NCBI RefSeq assembly: GCF_009725165.1
Contig: NZ_WNZW01000002.1
Span: forward strand, 682,001 to 746,000
Source of the DNA: Paenibacillus woosongensis
GTDB lineage: Bacteria > Bacillota > Bacilli > Paenibacillales > Paenibacillaceae
Length of the DNA: 64,000 nt
Direction of reading: 5' to 3'
Shown here: positions 25,317 to 32,753 of the stretch, one piece after another
Layout: each line of letters opens with the position of its first letter
How positions within the stretch are numbered: position 1 is the stretch's first letter
Position numbers and translations under genes: made by a program
The notes under the pieces: model-generated
The model's database searches: none
Seen by the model: only the letters and a program-made list of their open reading frames with translations
Told to the model about the DNA's origin: nothing

Positions 25317-25768
25317 AGGTCGGCAATGTCCACCCCGAAGCCGGACAGCTCCAGCACCTTATCGCCTACAGCATCAAGCTCCCCGGCGAGAAGCATACGG
25401 CGCACTGCTTCATCTCCGCCCGACAGCCGGAGCCGGCTCGTAATGCGCTCGTCGCCCCAGCCGCTCAGCTTCACGCTTTGCTCCTGGCCGTCGCCCTGCT
25501 TGCGCACGACCTCCAGAGCAGAGGTCGCCTCCTTAATCAGCGTCGCATTAAACAGCTCGCTGTCGATCTTTTCCGAGACGTGGCCTTTCGTCGTTTTGCG
25601 GACCGTGCAGCGCTCGCGGATTGAATCGACCTTGCTGGAGGTCAGGCCGCGCAGCGTTACGCGCAGGCTTAGCCGGGAAATAAAAACGGTCTCTTCCGGC
25701 AGATTCGCTGCCGTCTCGAAGAGACCGTCGAGAATATCCTGTTCGTTCCACTCTTTTACATCGCTCAT
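25307..25768 (-). CDS. xkdN: Tail assembly chaperone XkdN-like
   Basis: A 153-residue protein between the tail tube and tape-measure genes. Family wording: LPEETVFISRLSLRVTLRGLTSSKVDSIRERC, then FNATLIKEATSALEVV and RRMLLAGELDAVGDKVLELSGFG. It corresponds to gpG-like chaperones that coat the tape measure during assembly and are absent from the finished tail. The gene ends ADLKN-stop on a slippery A AAA AAC, so a fraction of ribosomes should make a longer product ending at 25122. Start ATG behind AAGGAG. Confidence 0.9.
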   Translation of the reverse strand: MSDVKEWNEQDILDGLFETAANLPEETVFISRLSLRVTLRGLTSSKVDSIRERCTVRKTTKGHVSEKIDSELFNATLIKEATSALEVVRKQGDGQEQSVKLSGWGDERITSRLRLSGGDEAVRRMLLAGELDAVGDKVLELSGFGVDIADLKN

Positions 25769-25799
25769 GTTCGTTTTCTCCTTTCAATTTCGGGAAAGT

Positions 25800-26216
25800 T
25801 TAAGGTCCTGTGATCGGATCAAGCAGATCATAGCCCTCGAAGGTGAACGGCGTTTCTTCAACAACCTCTTCCCCCGCCGTCCAATTAGCCAGCTGGATTC
25901 TATCGACCATACAGTTCTTCAGCTCAATGCGTTCAAAGCCGTACGCCTCTGGGTCATCCAGCTTCTGAATAATATTGAACTTCTGAAAGCCCCTCTGGAT
26001 CATGTCGGAGGTCACTTTGTAGCCGCTCATCGTACCGGTGCCTTTTTTGCGGCCCAGCTTGAAGACGGTGTATTCCGTGCCCACCAGATTGAGTTCTCTT
26101 TTATCCGCCTCTACGTTGGCCTCCAAGTGATTCAAGTTCGACTGCCATACGCCATCGATAAAAATCTGCCCGAACGTCCCCATAATGACGCGGCTTGGAT
26201 CGAGATATTGTGCCAT
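25800..26216 (-). CDS. xkdM: Tail tube protein XkdM
   Basis: A 138-residue inner-tube protein of the contractile tail. The beta-barrel pattern VIMGTFGQIFIDGVWQSNLNHLEANVEADKRELNLVGTEYTVFKLGRKKGTGTMSGYKVTSDMI is close to PBSX XkdM (DUF2001). Many copies stack into the tube that the sheath surrounds. It lies 21 bases after the sheath gene, as in all such modules. Confidence 0.94.
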   Translation of the reverse strand: MAQYLDPSRVIMGTFGQIFIDGVWQSNLNHLEANVEADKRELNLVGTEYTVFKLGRKKGTGTMSGYKVTSDMIQRGFQKFNIIQKLDDPEAYGFERIELKNCMVDRIQLANWTAGEEVVEETPFTFEGYDLLDPITGP

Positions 26217-26237
26217 CTTATCAATTCCCCCTCAAAA

Positions 26238-27701
26238 TTATTGCACGTAGAACGTGCCGAAAATTTGTTCCATCACATCAGTGTCGTCCGCCTGCCAGGT
26301 CAGGAATACCTGATCATCCTCTGGCCGCATGACTGCGCCGTCCCCGTAAAATCTCGGATCCAGCGTCACGTCGTAGCCCGTAGCTTCGATGACACCCTCC
26401 GAAGCCAAAGACTGCAAATAATGCTTGCCAGCGCTAATCAGCGCCTGACGGCCTTCCTCTGTATTATTGACCTTGCCGATGTAATGATCCTCCGCCTGAC
26501 GCTGCAAATCAGCATTAATCTGGTCAATAACGCGGATTTTGCGGATTTTCTTCCAGCCCTTGTTCTGGCCCTGCTGCAAGGTAATCAAGCTGTTCACCCC
26601 GCGCAGCACCTTGACCCGGCGGCCGTCATGCACTAGCAGGAATACGCCGTTGTGCGCCGCCTGCTCCTGTTCCGAGCGCGTCCAGCGGCGGGTCACGTCC
26701 TCAAACGGCGACGCGGCATACGTCGTGGACTCTTTCAATGCCTGTCCAGCAATCAATCCGGCGACCCAAGAAGCGACCTGTGCGGAGGAATACGATTTTC
26801 CGTTCAATACAGCCCCCGTCCCTACGTTGATGACTCCTTCAAAATCCGCTGCGACACTGCGAGCAATTGCTTTATTCACGGCATCTGCGCCCGTATCCTC
26901 TGCGAATGTTCCGCCGAGTGCGGCCATAATGCCTTTGCCCTCGCTGCGCACCCGTTTGATCCAGGCGACAAGGCTCGTACGCAGCGCCGCGTCCGTAACC
27001 CCGTCGAGCGTTAACACATGAAAATCCTGCGTCTCAAAAGCTTCCGTAGCCGCGATATAATCCGCGTTCGTAATCCCTGAAATTCCGCTGGCCCCCCCTT
27101 CAAAAGTCACGCCGGACACATTGGCGAGGTCGCTGCTAAACAGCTTCTCCGCCACGATCCACTTATTTCCCGCATCCTCATTGATTGCGGCAACAGCAGT
27201 ATCCACATCGCCAGTACCCAGCGTGATCGTGCGGAGCAGCGCGTTGCCTTCATAGAGCTTGAGCTCCTTCACGTCCGGCACGGCCAGGCTCGATTGAATT
27301 GTCACCTTAAAAGCATTGCCGCGTTCGCCGCTGTATTTGGCGCTTAGCTTCAATACATCCTCAGGACTCGCTTCACTGTTCTTCAGTACAAGCTCGGCCG
27401 GCGCAGCAGAGCTGTCCGCAATCCGGTAGGCCAGCAGCTTCTTTGCGCCGCCAAGCAGGGAGAAGTACAGCGTCGTATAAGCCGTTGCCCCGCCGGATTC
27501 GTCGGTTGAAAACAGCTCTTTGATGGCATTTTCGCTCGTTACCTCCACAAATTGGCCGATCGGCCCCCAATGCGCCTTGACCGGAGCGACCACCACGCCC
27601 CGCGCGCCCGGCGCGATCGCTGATCCCGCCGCACTTACAAAGTTCATGAACAGCCCCGGCAATACCGGCTGACTCGTCAAATTCCAATTTCCTGCTGCCA
27701 T
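26238..27701 (-). CDS. xkdK: Contractile tail sheath protein XkdK
   Basis: A 487-residue sheath protein. The N-terminus LPGLFMNFVSAAGSAIAPGARGVVVAPVKAHWGPIGQFVEVTS and the C-terminal half are the family signature: KGIMAALGG; RSVAADFEGVINVG; PFEDVTRRWTRSEQEQAAHNGVFLLVHDGRRVKVLRGVNSL. The C-terminus ends FLTWQADDTDVMEQIFGTFYV, typical of phage_sheath_1 proteins that form contractile subunits. Its presence shows the particle is myovirus-like (R-type), not a flexible-tailed particle. Start ATG with AAGGTGA upstream. Confidence 0.95.
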   Translation of the reverse strand: MAAGNWNLTSQPVLPGLFMNFVSAAGSAIAPGARGVVVAPVKAHWGPIGQFVEVTSENAIKELFSTDESGGATAYTTLYFSLLGGAKKLLAYRIADSSAAPAELVLKNSEASPEDVLKLSAKYSGERGNAFKVTIQSSLAVPDVKELKLYEGNALLRTITLGTGDVDTAVAAINEDAGNKWIVAEKLFSSDLANVSGVTFEGGASGISGITNADYIAATEAFETQDFHVLTLDGVTDAALRTSLVAWIKRVRSEGKGIMAALGGTFAEDTGADAVNKAIARSVAADFEGVINVGTGAVLNGKSYSSAQVASWVAGLIAGQALKESTTYAASPFEDVTRRWTRSEQEQAAHNGVFLLVHDGRRVKVLRGVNSLITLQQGQNKGWKKIRKIRVIDQINADLQRQAEDHYIGKVNNTEEGRQALISAGKHYLQSLASEGVIEATGYDVTLDPRFYGDGAVMRPEDDQVFLTWQADDTDVMEQIFGTFYVQ

Positions 27702-27703
27702 AT

Positions 27704-28000
27704 TTACTTCACCTTCCTATTCAAAAATAGTTGTACCTGCTTCTTTGCTTCCTGAACTGTCAAGCTGCCGCCAGGCAGCGAATGATATGCGCCCGCCAAT
27801 ACCTCTGGCTTCACACCCATCAACGCTTCCGACTGCTGCATAATTTCATCAAGCGGATACATTGGCTCGGCAGCCTCAGATGCATTGACAGCTTTCGCTG
27901 CTTTGTTTGCTTTACTCGCATTACCTGCCTCGGCTTGAACCGCTTGAGTGGCTTTAATTGCTTCAGCTGCCGTTTGAGCTGCTTTCTTTTTTTGTGCCAT
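27704..28000 (-). CDS. Small tail-operon protein with Ala/Lys-rich N-terminus
   Basis: A 98-residue protein. The first 45 residues are low complexity (Ala, Lys, Gln: KKKAAQTAAEAIKATQAVQAEAG). The C-terminal 50 form a small domain: YPLDEIMQQSEALMGVKPEVLAGAYHSLPGGSLTVQEAKKQVQLFLNRKV. The C-terminal part resembles short proteins encoded just before the sheath in PBSX-like elements (a YqbJ/XkdJ-like position); the name is not certain. Start ATG behind TGAGGTGA. It is stacked 2 bases before the sheath gene. Confidence 0.7.
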   Translation of the reverse strand: MAQKKKAAQTAAEAIKATQAVQAEAGNASKANKAAKAVNASEAAEPMYPLDEIMQQSEALMGVKPEVLAGAYHSLPGGSLTVQEAKKQVQLFLNRKVK

Positions 28001-28011
28001 TGCTTTTCACC

Positions 28012-28851
28012 TCAAATTGATGTTCGTTTGTGTTGAATAAACTGCATCCGTGCCCCCTCGTCCACAGCGCTCGTGATGCGCCGGCTGAACGTCACCGACA
28101 GCAGTCCCTCCGTTACTCCGTTTGCATTCCAATTTACCTTAGGCTCTAGGACGGTCAAATACGTCTTAGTGCCAGGTTGCAGCGGAATCTTCACTGCTTT
28201 TCCCAGGCCTTCAATCAGGGCAAGAACCGCCAGATGCTCTTGATCTGCATCCGTCCCGGCGATAAAGGCGGTGAACTTTTTCCGCAGCTCCCAAGAAGTT
28301 TTTCCATGCGGTGTCGATTCCATGTCGACAATCCGCCACATGACTGCGGGCGGTTCATAACCTAACGGCCAGCTGCCGTTATATACTTGCCAATCCGGGC
28401 CCAGCACACGCTGCGTCCATGTCTGGGTCGCATTAAGCCATGGGTCACTGCTGATTTGTACCGTTCGGCTTAGTGGTTGCGGCACCATCAAGGCGAACCG
28501 CAGGCCTCGTTTCACGGCATCCCTGGCTTCATCCGGCGTATCCGGCCCGATGTTTCCCTCGAAAACACAAAGGAATCTCTCCCCTGTCCCAGCCCTCAGC
28601 AGCTGCTTGTCCAGCGCTTTAACCGTTTCCTCACTCAACCCATCCAATCCGGCCGGACTTAAGCGGGGCACGTAAAGCCACAGCTCGATGATTTGCCTCA
28701 ACCCGGACCAGGCGCCGTTTGCTTCCACCTCTCCCTGCAAATACAACGCGCAAGGCAGTAAAGCTTCTTCCCCAAACCCGCTAGAAGAGTTATAGACCGC
28801 ATTCAGTCCGGGCACCGCATCCAGCAGCTTGGCTGTCACCGCACTTCTCAT
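28012..28851 (-). CDS. Tail terminator-like protein, apparently two-domain
   Basis: About 279 residues, upstream of the sheath where PBSX has xkdH-xkdJ (head-tail joining and tail terminator). The first half (KLLDAVPGLNAVYNSSSGFGEEALLPCALYLQGEVEANGAWSGLRQIIELWLYVP) looks like a tail-terminator fold. The second half (DPWLNATQTWTQRVLGPDWQVYNGSWPLGYEPPAVMWRIVDMES...LTVLEPKVNWNANGVTEGLLSVTFSRRI) repeats a similar beta-rich plan. It may cap tail length without a head. The start is set at ATG 28851, which overlaps the stop of a 17-codon leader frame; ATG 28863 lies further upstream. It is the first large gene of the structural operon. Confidence 0.65.
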   Translation of the reverse strand: MRSAVTAKLLDAVPGLNAVYNSSSGFGEEALLPCALYLQGEVEANGAWSGLRQIIELWLYVPRLSPAGLDGLSEETVKALDKQLLRAGTGERFLCVFEGNIGPDTPDEARDAVKRGLRFALMVPQPLSRTVQISSDPWLNATQTWTQRVLGPDWQVYNGSWPLGYEPPAVMWRIVDMESTPHGKTSWELRKKFTAFIAGTDADQEHLAVLALIEGLGKAVKIPLQPGTKTYLTVLEPKVNWNANGVTEGLLSVTFSRRITSAVDEGARMQFIQHKRTSI

Positions 28852-28901
28852 AAAGCACACCATTCCTGCATCACTAATTTATCTGCTCCGACATTGCACA
28901 A
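28848..28901 (-). CDS. Possible 17-residue leader peptide of the tail operon
   Basis: TTG start five bases after the strong site GGGGAGGTGA; product MCNVGADKLVMQEWCAL. Its TGA overlaps the next ATG (ATGA), the pattern of translational coupling. Only the ribosome site and overlap support it; there is no similarity evidence. Confidence 0.3.
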   Translation of the reverse strand: MCNVGADKLVMQEWCAL

Positions 28902-29222
28902 TGGTATCACCTCCCCTTAGGGCTGCCGCCTCGCTTTCGTGGACTCTCCCAAAGAACGGCAAAAACCGCTGATTCGTCAGCGGCTTTCGTCCCTCTCTAT
29001 TCATTTCCACAATACAAATTTAACACGTTTAAAGTACAGCGAACGGACATCCCCTGGTCATAAACCGGACATCGGGCGGACAGACTTTAATAACTCAACA
29101 TTTATCGATAAACGAAAAAAGCCTGCCTCGTCCATCCCAGAACAAGACAAGCCATCTATAAATGTCTTCTCCCCATAACATTCCCCCCATCGGCAGCACA
29201 TCGCACATTAGACTGTTTAGTG
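28902..29222. other. Intergenic region between the orphan BtrH-like gene and tail operon
   Basis: About 320 bases. It contains a terminator-like hairpin (28961-28986). No gene is seen. The tail operon promoter should lie here or upstream of the ArpU gene, but I found no convincing -35/-10 pair. Confidence 0.4.
28961..28986 (-). terminator. Hairpin between the orphan BtrH-like gene and tail operon
   Basis: On the minus strand GCCGCTGA-CGAA-TCAGCGG is followed directly by TTTTTG. The 7-bp stem with a tetraloop and T5 makes a compact Rho-independent terminator. Confidence 0.75.
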
Positions 29223-30248
29223 CTAACTTCCCGTAAGGGATTTAGCTAATTTCTCCAAATAGCTATACTCTATTGATTCAAGATCCATAATCATTGATTT
29301 TACCTTGGATGTGTCTGAGCTGTCCCCTTTAATTATTTGCTTAATCATGTAATTTCGAATAACTATGGCCTTTTCTTCAACTTCTTTAAACAACTTAATG
29401 TATAACTCATCATCTATTAAGTTCAGTCCTCCAAGAAACTCAATCCTTCTTGTCATTAATCGCTTATGTTCAAATAAAAGATGAAGGGCTCTTAAAAATT
29501 TAAAATTAGCCCCGGCCATATTACACAGCTCGTTATAGATTTTAATGCCGAAGGTAGGTTTCAAACTCCCATGCAGCTCTGGCCTTTCTTTTGGGACGCC
29601 TTCCAAAAAGCTATATTTATGTGAAGTATTCGTTGAATTTAAATAATCATAAAGGGTTTGAATAAAATATTCTAAATTAAAATCATATTTTTTCCATTGA
29701 TTGATTCCTATTAGTTGGATACCAAAAATATTATCCCATGAATCTGTACTATAATCATTTTTCAAGTCAACTGCTTTTTCTATTTCTTCAAAACTTGCCG
29801 TACTAAGCATATGAAAATTTTGAAAGTAATCTGCAACATAAAAAATATTCCTCTGTTTATTGTAACCGTAAACAAACAAATCATGAGGTGAACTTTTTCT
29901 AGTCTTGTAAGCTGAAATATGCTGTTTATCAATAAGAGTATATATGTAGTTATTGGAATCCAAGATTTGCATAAAAAAATCACAAATATTTATATTCAAA
30001 TTTGACAGCATAAGCTTACTTATGCTGTGAATGTTCAAAAGGGGATGATACTCCCTCATAAGGGGCTGATAAAATTCAAGAAAATAGTCCGTTTCAAATT
30101 CGTTATTATAAATATCGAACCTTAACTGCATATGATTGGTAAAAATCCAATTATTATAAGATGGATGCTGTACCAATATTGAGGAAATATTCGCATGAAT
30201 TGGATAACCTGTTATCAATGGTTGTCCCATAAATAATTTTTTTTCCAA
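29223..30248 (-). CDS. Orphan BtrH-like-fold protein inside the tailocin island
   Basis: A 341-residue protein of the same divergent family as 54708-55715, 58072-59001 and 60816-61850. Shared marks: PIHANISSIL at residues 16-25, HDLFVYGYNKQRNIFYVADYF at 122-142, and a helical C-terminal part (FLRALHLLFEHKRLMTRRIEFLGGLNLID). The plan resembles BtrH N-terminal-type proteins (cysteine-protease-like fold, aminoacyl transfer in butirosin). The position of the catalytic Cys is Pro16 here; His122 is kept. TTG start seven bases after AGGGGG. It is much more AT-rich than the tail genes around it and has its own terminator, so it looks like inserted cargo. Closest relative in the window by eye: 54708-55715. 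Confidence 0.6.
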   Translation of the reverse strand: MEKKLFMGQPLITGYPIHANISSILVQHPSYNNWIFTNHMQLRFDIYNNEFETDYFLEFYQPLMREYHPLLNIHSISKLMLSNLNINICDFFMQILDSNNYIYTLIDKQHISAYKTRKSSPHDLFVYGYNKQRNIFYVADYFQNFHMLSTASFEEIEKAVDLKNDYSTDSWDNIFGIQLIGINQWKKYDFNLEYFIQTLYDYLNSTNTSHKYSFLEGVPKERPELHGSLKPTFGIKIYNELCNMAGANFKFLRALHLLFEHKRLMTRRIEFLGGLNLIDDELYIKLFKEVEEKAIVIRNYMIKQIIKGDSSDTSKVKSMIMDLESIEYSYLEKLAKSLTGS

Positions 30249-30435
30249 AAGTTAACCCCCTACAGAACGAATTAATTTTCAATAGTCATACCATTTTTTC
30301 ACTGCCTTTAAACTACTTTAAACCTTTTTACATAATACTAAATTAAACGATTTAACTTTTCAACCATTTATTAACTTAATAAGGTAAAGATTTATATAAA
30401 ACCTAATAAATTTAGCGTAATCTCGATTTCATTAT

Positions 30436-30462
30436 TAAAAAAAAGCCGGCTTCAGCCGACTC
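30436..30462 (-). terminator. Terminator after the ArpU-type gene
   Basis: On the minus strand AGTCGGCTGAAGCCGGCT forms a 7-bp stem followed by a run of eight T. It overlaps the stop codon at 30461. Confidence 0.9.
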
Positions 30463-30949
30463 AATGCACAGATAAGGTTGCTCTCCTCTCCCCTGGTTCC
30501 ACAAATACTTCAAGCTTCATAGCTATGGCGAGCAGCTTGAGCGCGCTGGCTTTGATGCGCCGGTATGTCCGGTCGCTAATGCCCATTTCCCCGCAGCTGA
30601 TGAAGTCGTATTCGCGCTCGCCCGCCAAATAACTGCGTTCAATAACTTCGCGCTGCATAACGGTAAGCCCGCCCATGGCCTGATCCAGCAGCTCCGATTT
30701 TCTCCGCAGCTCAGCCTCCCGGTCGATATTGCGCAGCGCAACCTGCTCGGTCGGCTTGTGAACGGCATGTGTAGCCCCGTGATATCTCTGTGAATAGCTG
30801 TGCGTCACACTCGCCAGTTCGCGGATGTAGCCAATCTGCCGATACTGCCGCACCTCTTCAAGAAACCCAATAACCGCTGCTCGGGTTGCGGACTCATCCA
30901 CCGGCAAACTATGAAAAATCGTAAATGAATTCAATTGTCGCTTGCTCAT
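30461..30949 (-). CDS. ArpU-family phage transcriptional regulator
   Basis: A 162-residue protein. The sigma-region-4-like C-terminal helix-turn-helix (AMGGLTVMQREVIERSYLAGEREYDFISCGEMGISDRTYRRIKASALKLLAIAM) is characteristic of ArpU/RinA-type late-gene activators of Firmicute phages. The PBSX counterpart of similar position is the sigma-like Xpf. The N-terminal half is helical (TRAAVIGFLEEVRQYRQ). It probably switches on the tail operon. The start is set at ATG 30949 behind GGAGGG; a longer frame from 31084 has no ribosome site. It is divergent from the immR-like repressor across three operator-like palindromes. Confidence 0.83.
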   Translation of the reverse strand: MSKRQLNSFTIFHSLPVDESATRAAVIGFLEEVRQYRQIGYIRELASVTHSYSQRYHGATHAVHKPTEQVALRNIDREAELRRKSELLDQAMGGLTVMQREVIERSYLAGEREYDFISCGEMGISDRTYRRIKASALKLLAIAMKLEVFVEPGERRATLSVH

Positions 30950-31127
30950 TGTAAATCCCTCCATGAAATTCATTATTCTGCGTTTCCATTGCCAATACGG
31001 CAATAAAAACACTGTACACTTACAAAGCAACAGCCTTTGTTTTCTTAAACAAATTACGTTTAAAGTGTTGATTTGCCCCTTCATTCAAGGTAAAATACAT
31101 ATATAACGTTTTAATCCATTCACTAAA

Positions 31128-31142
31128 TTACCAATTCGGTAA
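31128..31142. promoter_or_regulatory. Repressor operator O1
   Basis: TTACCAATTCGGTAA is a palindrome with arms TTACC/GGTAA around a 5-base centre; one of three in the divergent region. Confidence 0.7.
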
Positions 31143-31160
31143 CGATAATCCGATTATATA

Positions 31161-31175
31161 TTACCATTATGGTAA
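31161..31175. promoter_or_regulatory. Repressor operator O2
   Basis: TTACCATTATGGTAA has the same arms as O1, with centres 33 bp apart. Confidence 0.72.
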
Positions 31176-31215
31176 TGTCAACATCTTACATCGTTAATTT
31201 CATTCAAATATTTCT

Positions 31216-31230
31216 ATGCCATTATGGTAA
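31216..31230. promoter_or_regulatory. Repressor operator O3
   Basis: ATGCCATTATGGTAA shares the CCATTATGGTAA core with O2, 55 bp away. It lies just before TATAGT, a likely -10 of the repressor gene (31243-31248), so it fits autoregulation. Confidence 0.68.
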
Positions 31231-31272
31231 TGGCGAGTTATTAGTATAGTTCAAACAAAAGAGGGAGTGTCT

Positions 31273-31626
31273 ATGCATACACTGGGCGATCGGATCAAAC
31301 ATCTTCGAGAACTGAGAAACTTAACCCAAAAAGACCTCGCATCTAGAGCAGGCTTAACGACTGTTCAGTTGTCGAGATATGAGACGAACGACCGGAAGCC
31401 AGACCCCGAATCGTTAAGAAGGATTGTCGATGCGCTGGATACCAACGGGGATTATTTGCTGGGGCGGACTTCCGATCCTTCGCCAACGGAGGAAATACAG
31501 GCGAGCATGTCCTTTTACGGCGGACCGGAGGCTTACACGGCGGATGAAATCGCTATGATGGAGGCCGCATTGAAGGCTTACCGCGAGCAGAAGAAAAAGC
31601 TTCTGGACAACCAATCCAATAATTAA
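31273..31626 (+). CDS. ImmR-like XRE repressor
   Basis: 117 residues. The N-terminal helix-turn-helix at about residues 5-60 (LGDRIKHLRELRNLTQKDLASRAGLTTVQLSRYETNDRKPDPESLRRIVDALDTNGDYLLG) is classic XRE/HTH_3. A 45-residue acidic/helical tail follows (DEIAMMEAALKAYREQKKKLLD). The start is set at ATG 31273, five bases after GAGGGAG; GTG 31267 overlaps that site. The metalloprotease gene downstream and three palindromic sites upstream match the ImmR/ImmA switch of ICEBs1 and phi105. It probably represses the tailocin. Confidence 0.88.
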   Translation: MHTLGDRIKHLRELRNLTQKDLASRAGLTTVQLSRYETNDRKPDPESLRRIVDALDTNGDYLLGRTSDPSPTEEIQASMSFYGGPEAYTADEIAMMEAALKAYREQKKKLLDNQSNN

Positions 31627-31737
31627 CTATAATGAAGGCATTACCCTGCAATCTCATTTATTCTCATTCGGGTCCTTAACCAGGACCTTTATTTGCACCT
31701 TTATACCGAACATACATTCCCATAAGGGGTGATCTCC

Positions 31738-32331
31738 ATGTTATTTTGTTATTATCAAGAGACCCATCTGGAGCAGTGGATTAATGCAAAATACCGAAGC
31801 AGCGGCCTGCTTGATGCCGAGCAGCATGATATCGAGCGGATTGCGGAAGCTTTTGACATAGAACTCATATATGCAGACTGCCCGTCTTTTTCAGATAACG
31901 AGGAACGGGTCATATTCCTGAATAAACATACCCACGATGTGATGGCCCGGGTCATTTTCTTCCATGAATTATGCCATGTCCTGAGGCATGCAGGTGATCA
32001 GCGCGTCATGCCCAGCCTGTTCAAGGATGCCCAGGAAGCGGAGGCGGATCAATTTGTCCTGTATGCAGCCGTCCCTTTCTACATGTTCGAGAAATTGCCC
32101 ATTCCGGATCAGCGGAGCGAAGCCATCCCTTTCATCTCTGAAGTATTCCATATTCCGCTTGAACTGGCCGAGCAGCGGCTCGATCAAATTCAGCGGCGCG
32201 TCCTGCACGGCAGTCTGATGGCAGCGGCCCAGGAGGCTGAAAGAAGACAGAAGGAGACCGTGGTCAAATGGTCGCCCGAAACACAGCGGATTCTTTCCCA
32301 ACTGGAGAAGCAGCTTTGGGAGAAGGGGTGA
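31738..32331 (+). CDS. ImmA/IrrE-family metallopeptidase (anti-repressor)
   Basis: 197 residues with the zinc-protease motif HELCHVLRH near residue 78 (HExxH) and a downstream acidic QEAEADQFVLYAAVPFYMFE that supplies the third ligand. Known ImmA proteins cleave their partner ImmR-type repressor after DNA damage or cell signals. Here it follows the repressor by 110 bases on the same strand. The start is set at ATG 31738 behind AAGGGGTGA. The C-terminal 60 residues are helical and charged. Likely function: induction of the tail particle genes. Confidence 0.88.
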   Translation: MLFCYYQETHLEQWINAKYRSSGLLDAEQHDIERIAEAFDIELIYADCPSFSDNEERVIFLNKHTHDVMARVIFFHELCHVLRHAGDQRVMPSLFKDAQEAEADQFVLYAAVPFYMFEKLPIPDQRSEAIPFISEVFHIPLELAEQRLDQIQRRVLHGSLMAAAQEAERRQKETVVKWSPETQRILSQLEKQLWEKG

Positions 32332-32335
32332 ATAT

Positions 32336-32662
32336 ATGCGGATAAGAGCATTTTGCGATTTCTATAACGAAGCCTATAGGCCTTTGCAGCTTGTGATCAA
32401 ATGTGAGCCGGGCGAGCTGGACTGGTCACAGACATTATACATATCCCTGCCTTCTCCCCTCGAGCCGCTGGAGGCCGAGGATTACGGCGATGAACGAGGC
32501 GTGTCCGTGTTAATGGACGATCTGGTGAGCCAGGCAGATGACGACAGCCTCCTTGGTATTTTGCTCCCGCAAATCTACGGGCGCCACGGAGAGACTTTTG
32601 AACTGCTCCTTGTCCAAATGGATGACGTCGAGGAAATCCTTCAATTGGACAGGTATTACTGA
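32336..32662 (+). CDS. Uncharacterised small acidic protein in the immR-immA operon
   Basis: A 108-residue acidic protein (RIRAFCDFYNEAYRPLQLVIKCEPGELDWSQTLYISLP; ending VQMDDVEEILQLDRYY). I do not recognise a family. It starts 4 bases after the immA stop, so it belongs to the same operon. No membrane segment, signal or known motif is visible. A modulator of the switch is one possibility. Convergent with the rhamnosidase gene across a shared terminator. Confidence 0.65.
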   Translation: MRIRAFCDFYNEAYRPLQLVIKCEPGELDWSQTLYISLPSPLEPLEAEDYGDERGVSVLMDDLVSQADDDSLLGILLPQIYGRHGETFELLLVQMDDVEEILQLDRYY

Positions 32663-32683
32663 ACAGAGTTTTATGACAAAGCT

Positions 32684-32718
32684 GCTAAAAGAGCTCCGGT
32701 TCACCGGAGCTCCTTAGC
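32684..32718. terminator. Bidirectional terminator
   Basis: GAGCTCCGGT-TC-ACCGGAGCTC is a near-perfect 10-bp stem, extended by GCTAA/TTAGC. T-rich flanks allow use by both the immA operon and the convergent rhamnosidase gene. Confidence 0.82.
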
Positions 32719-32753
32719 AATACATTCTAGAAGGGTTAATAATCGCCCTTTTC

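Noticed and set aside
25326-26636. A 436-codon open frame on the plus strand across the tube and chaperone genes
   Set aside because: It is antisense to well-identified xkdM/xkdN/xkdK genes, has low-complexity Ser/Arg composition and lacks a ribosome site; it reflects codon bias of the true strand.
32336-32662. Reading the 108-residue acidic protein as a known immunity protein or anti-toxin
   Set aside because: No motif supports either; only operon position links it to the switch genes.
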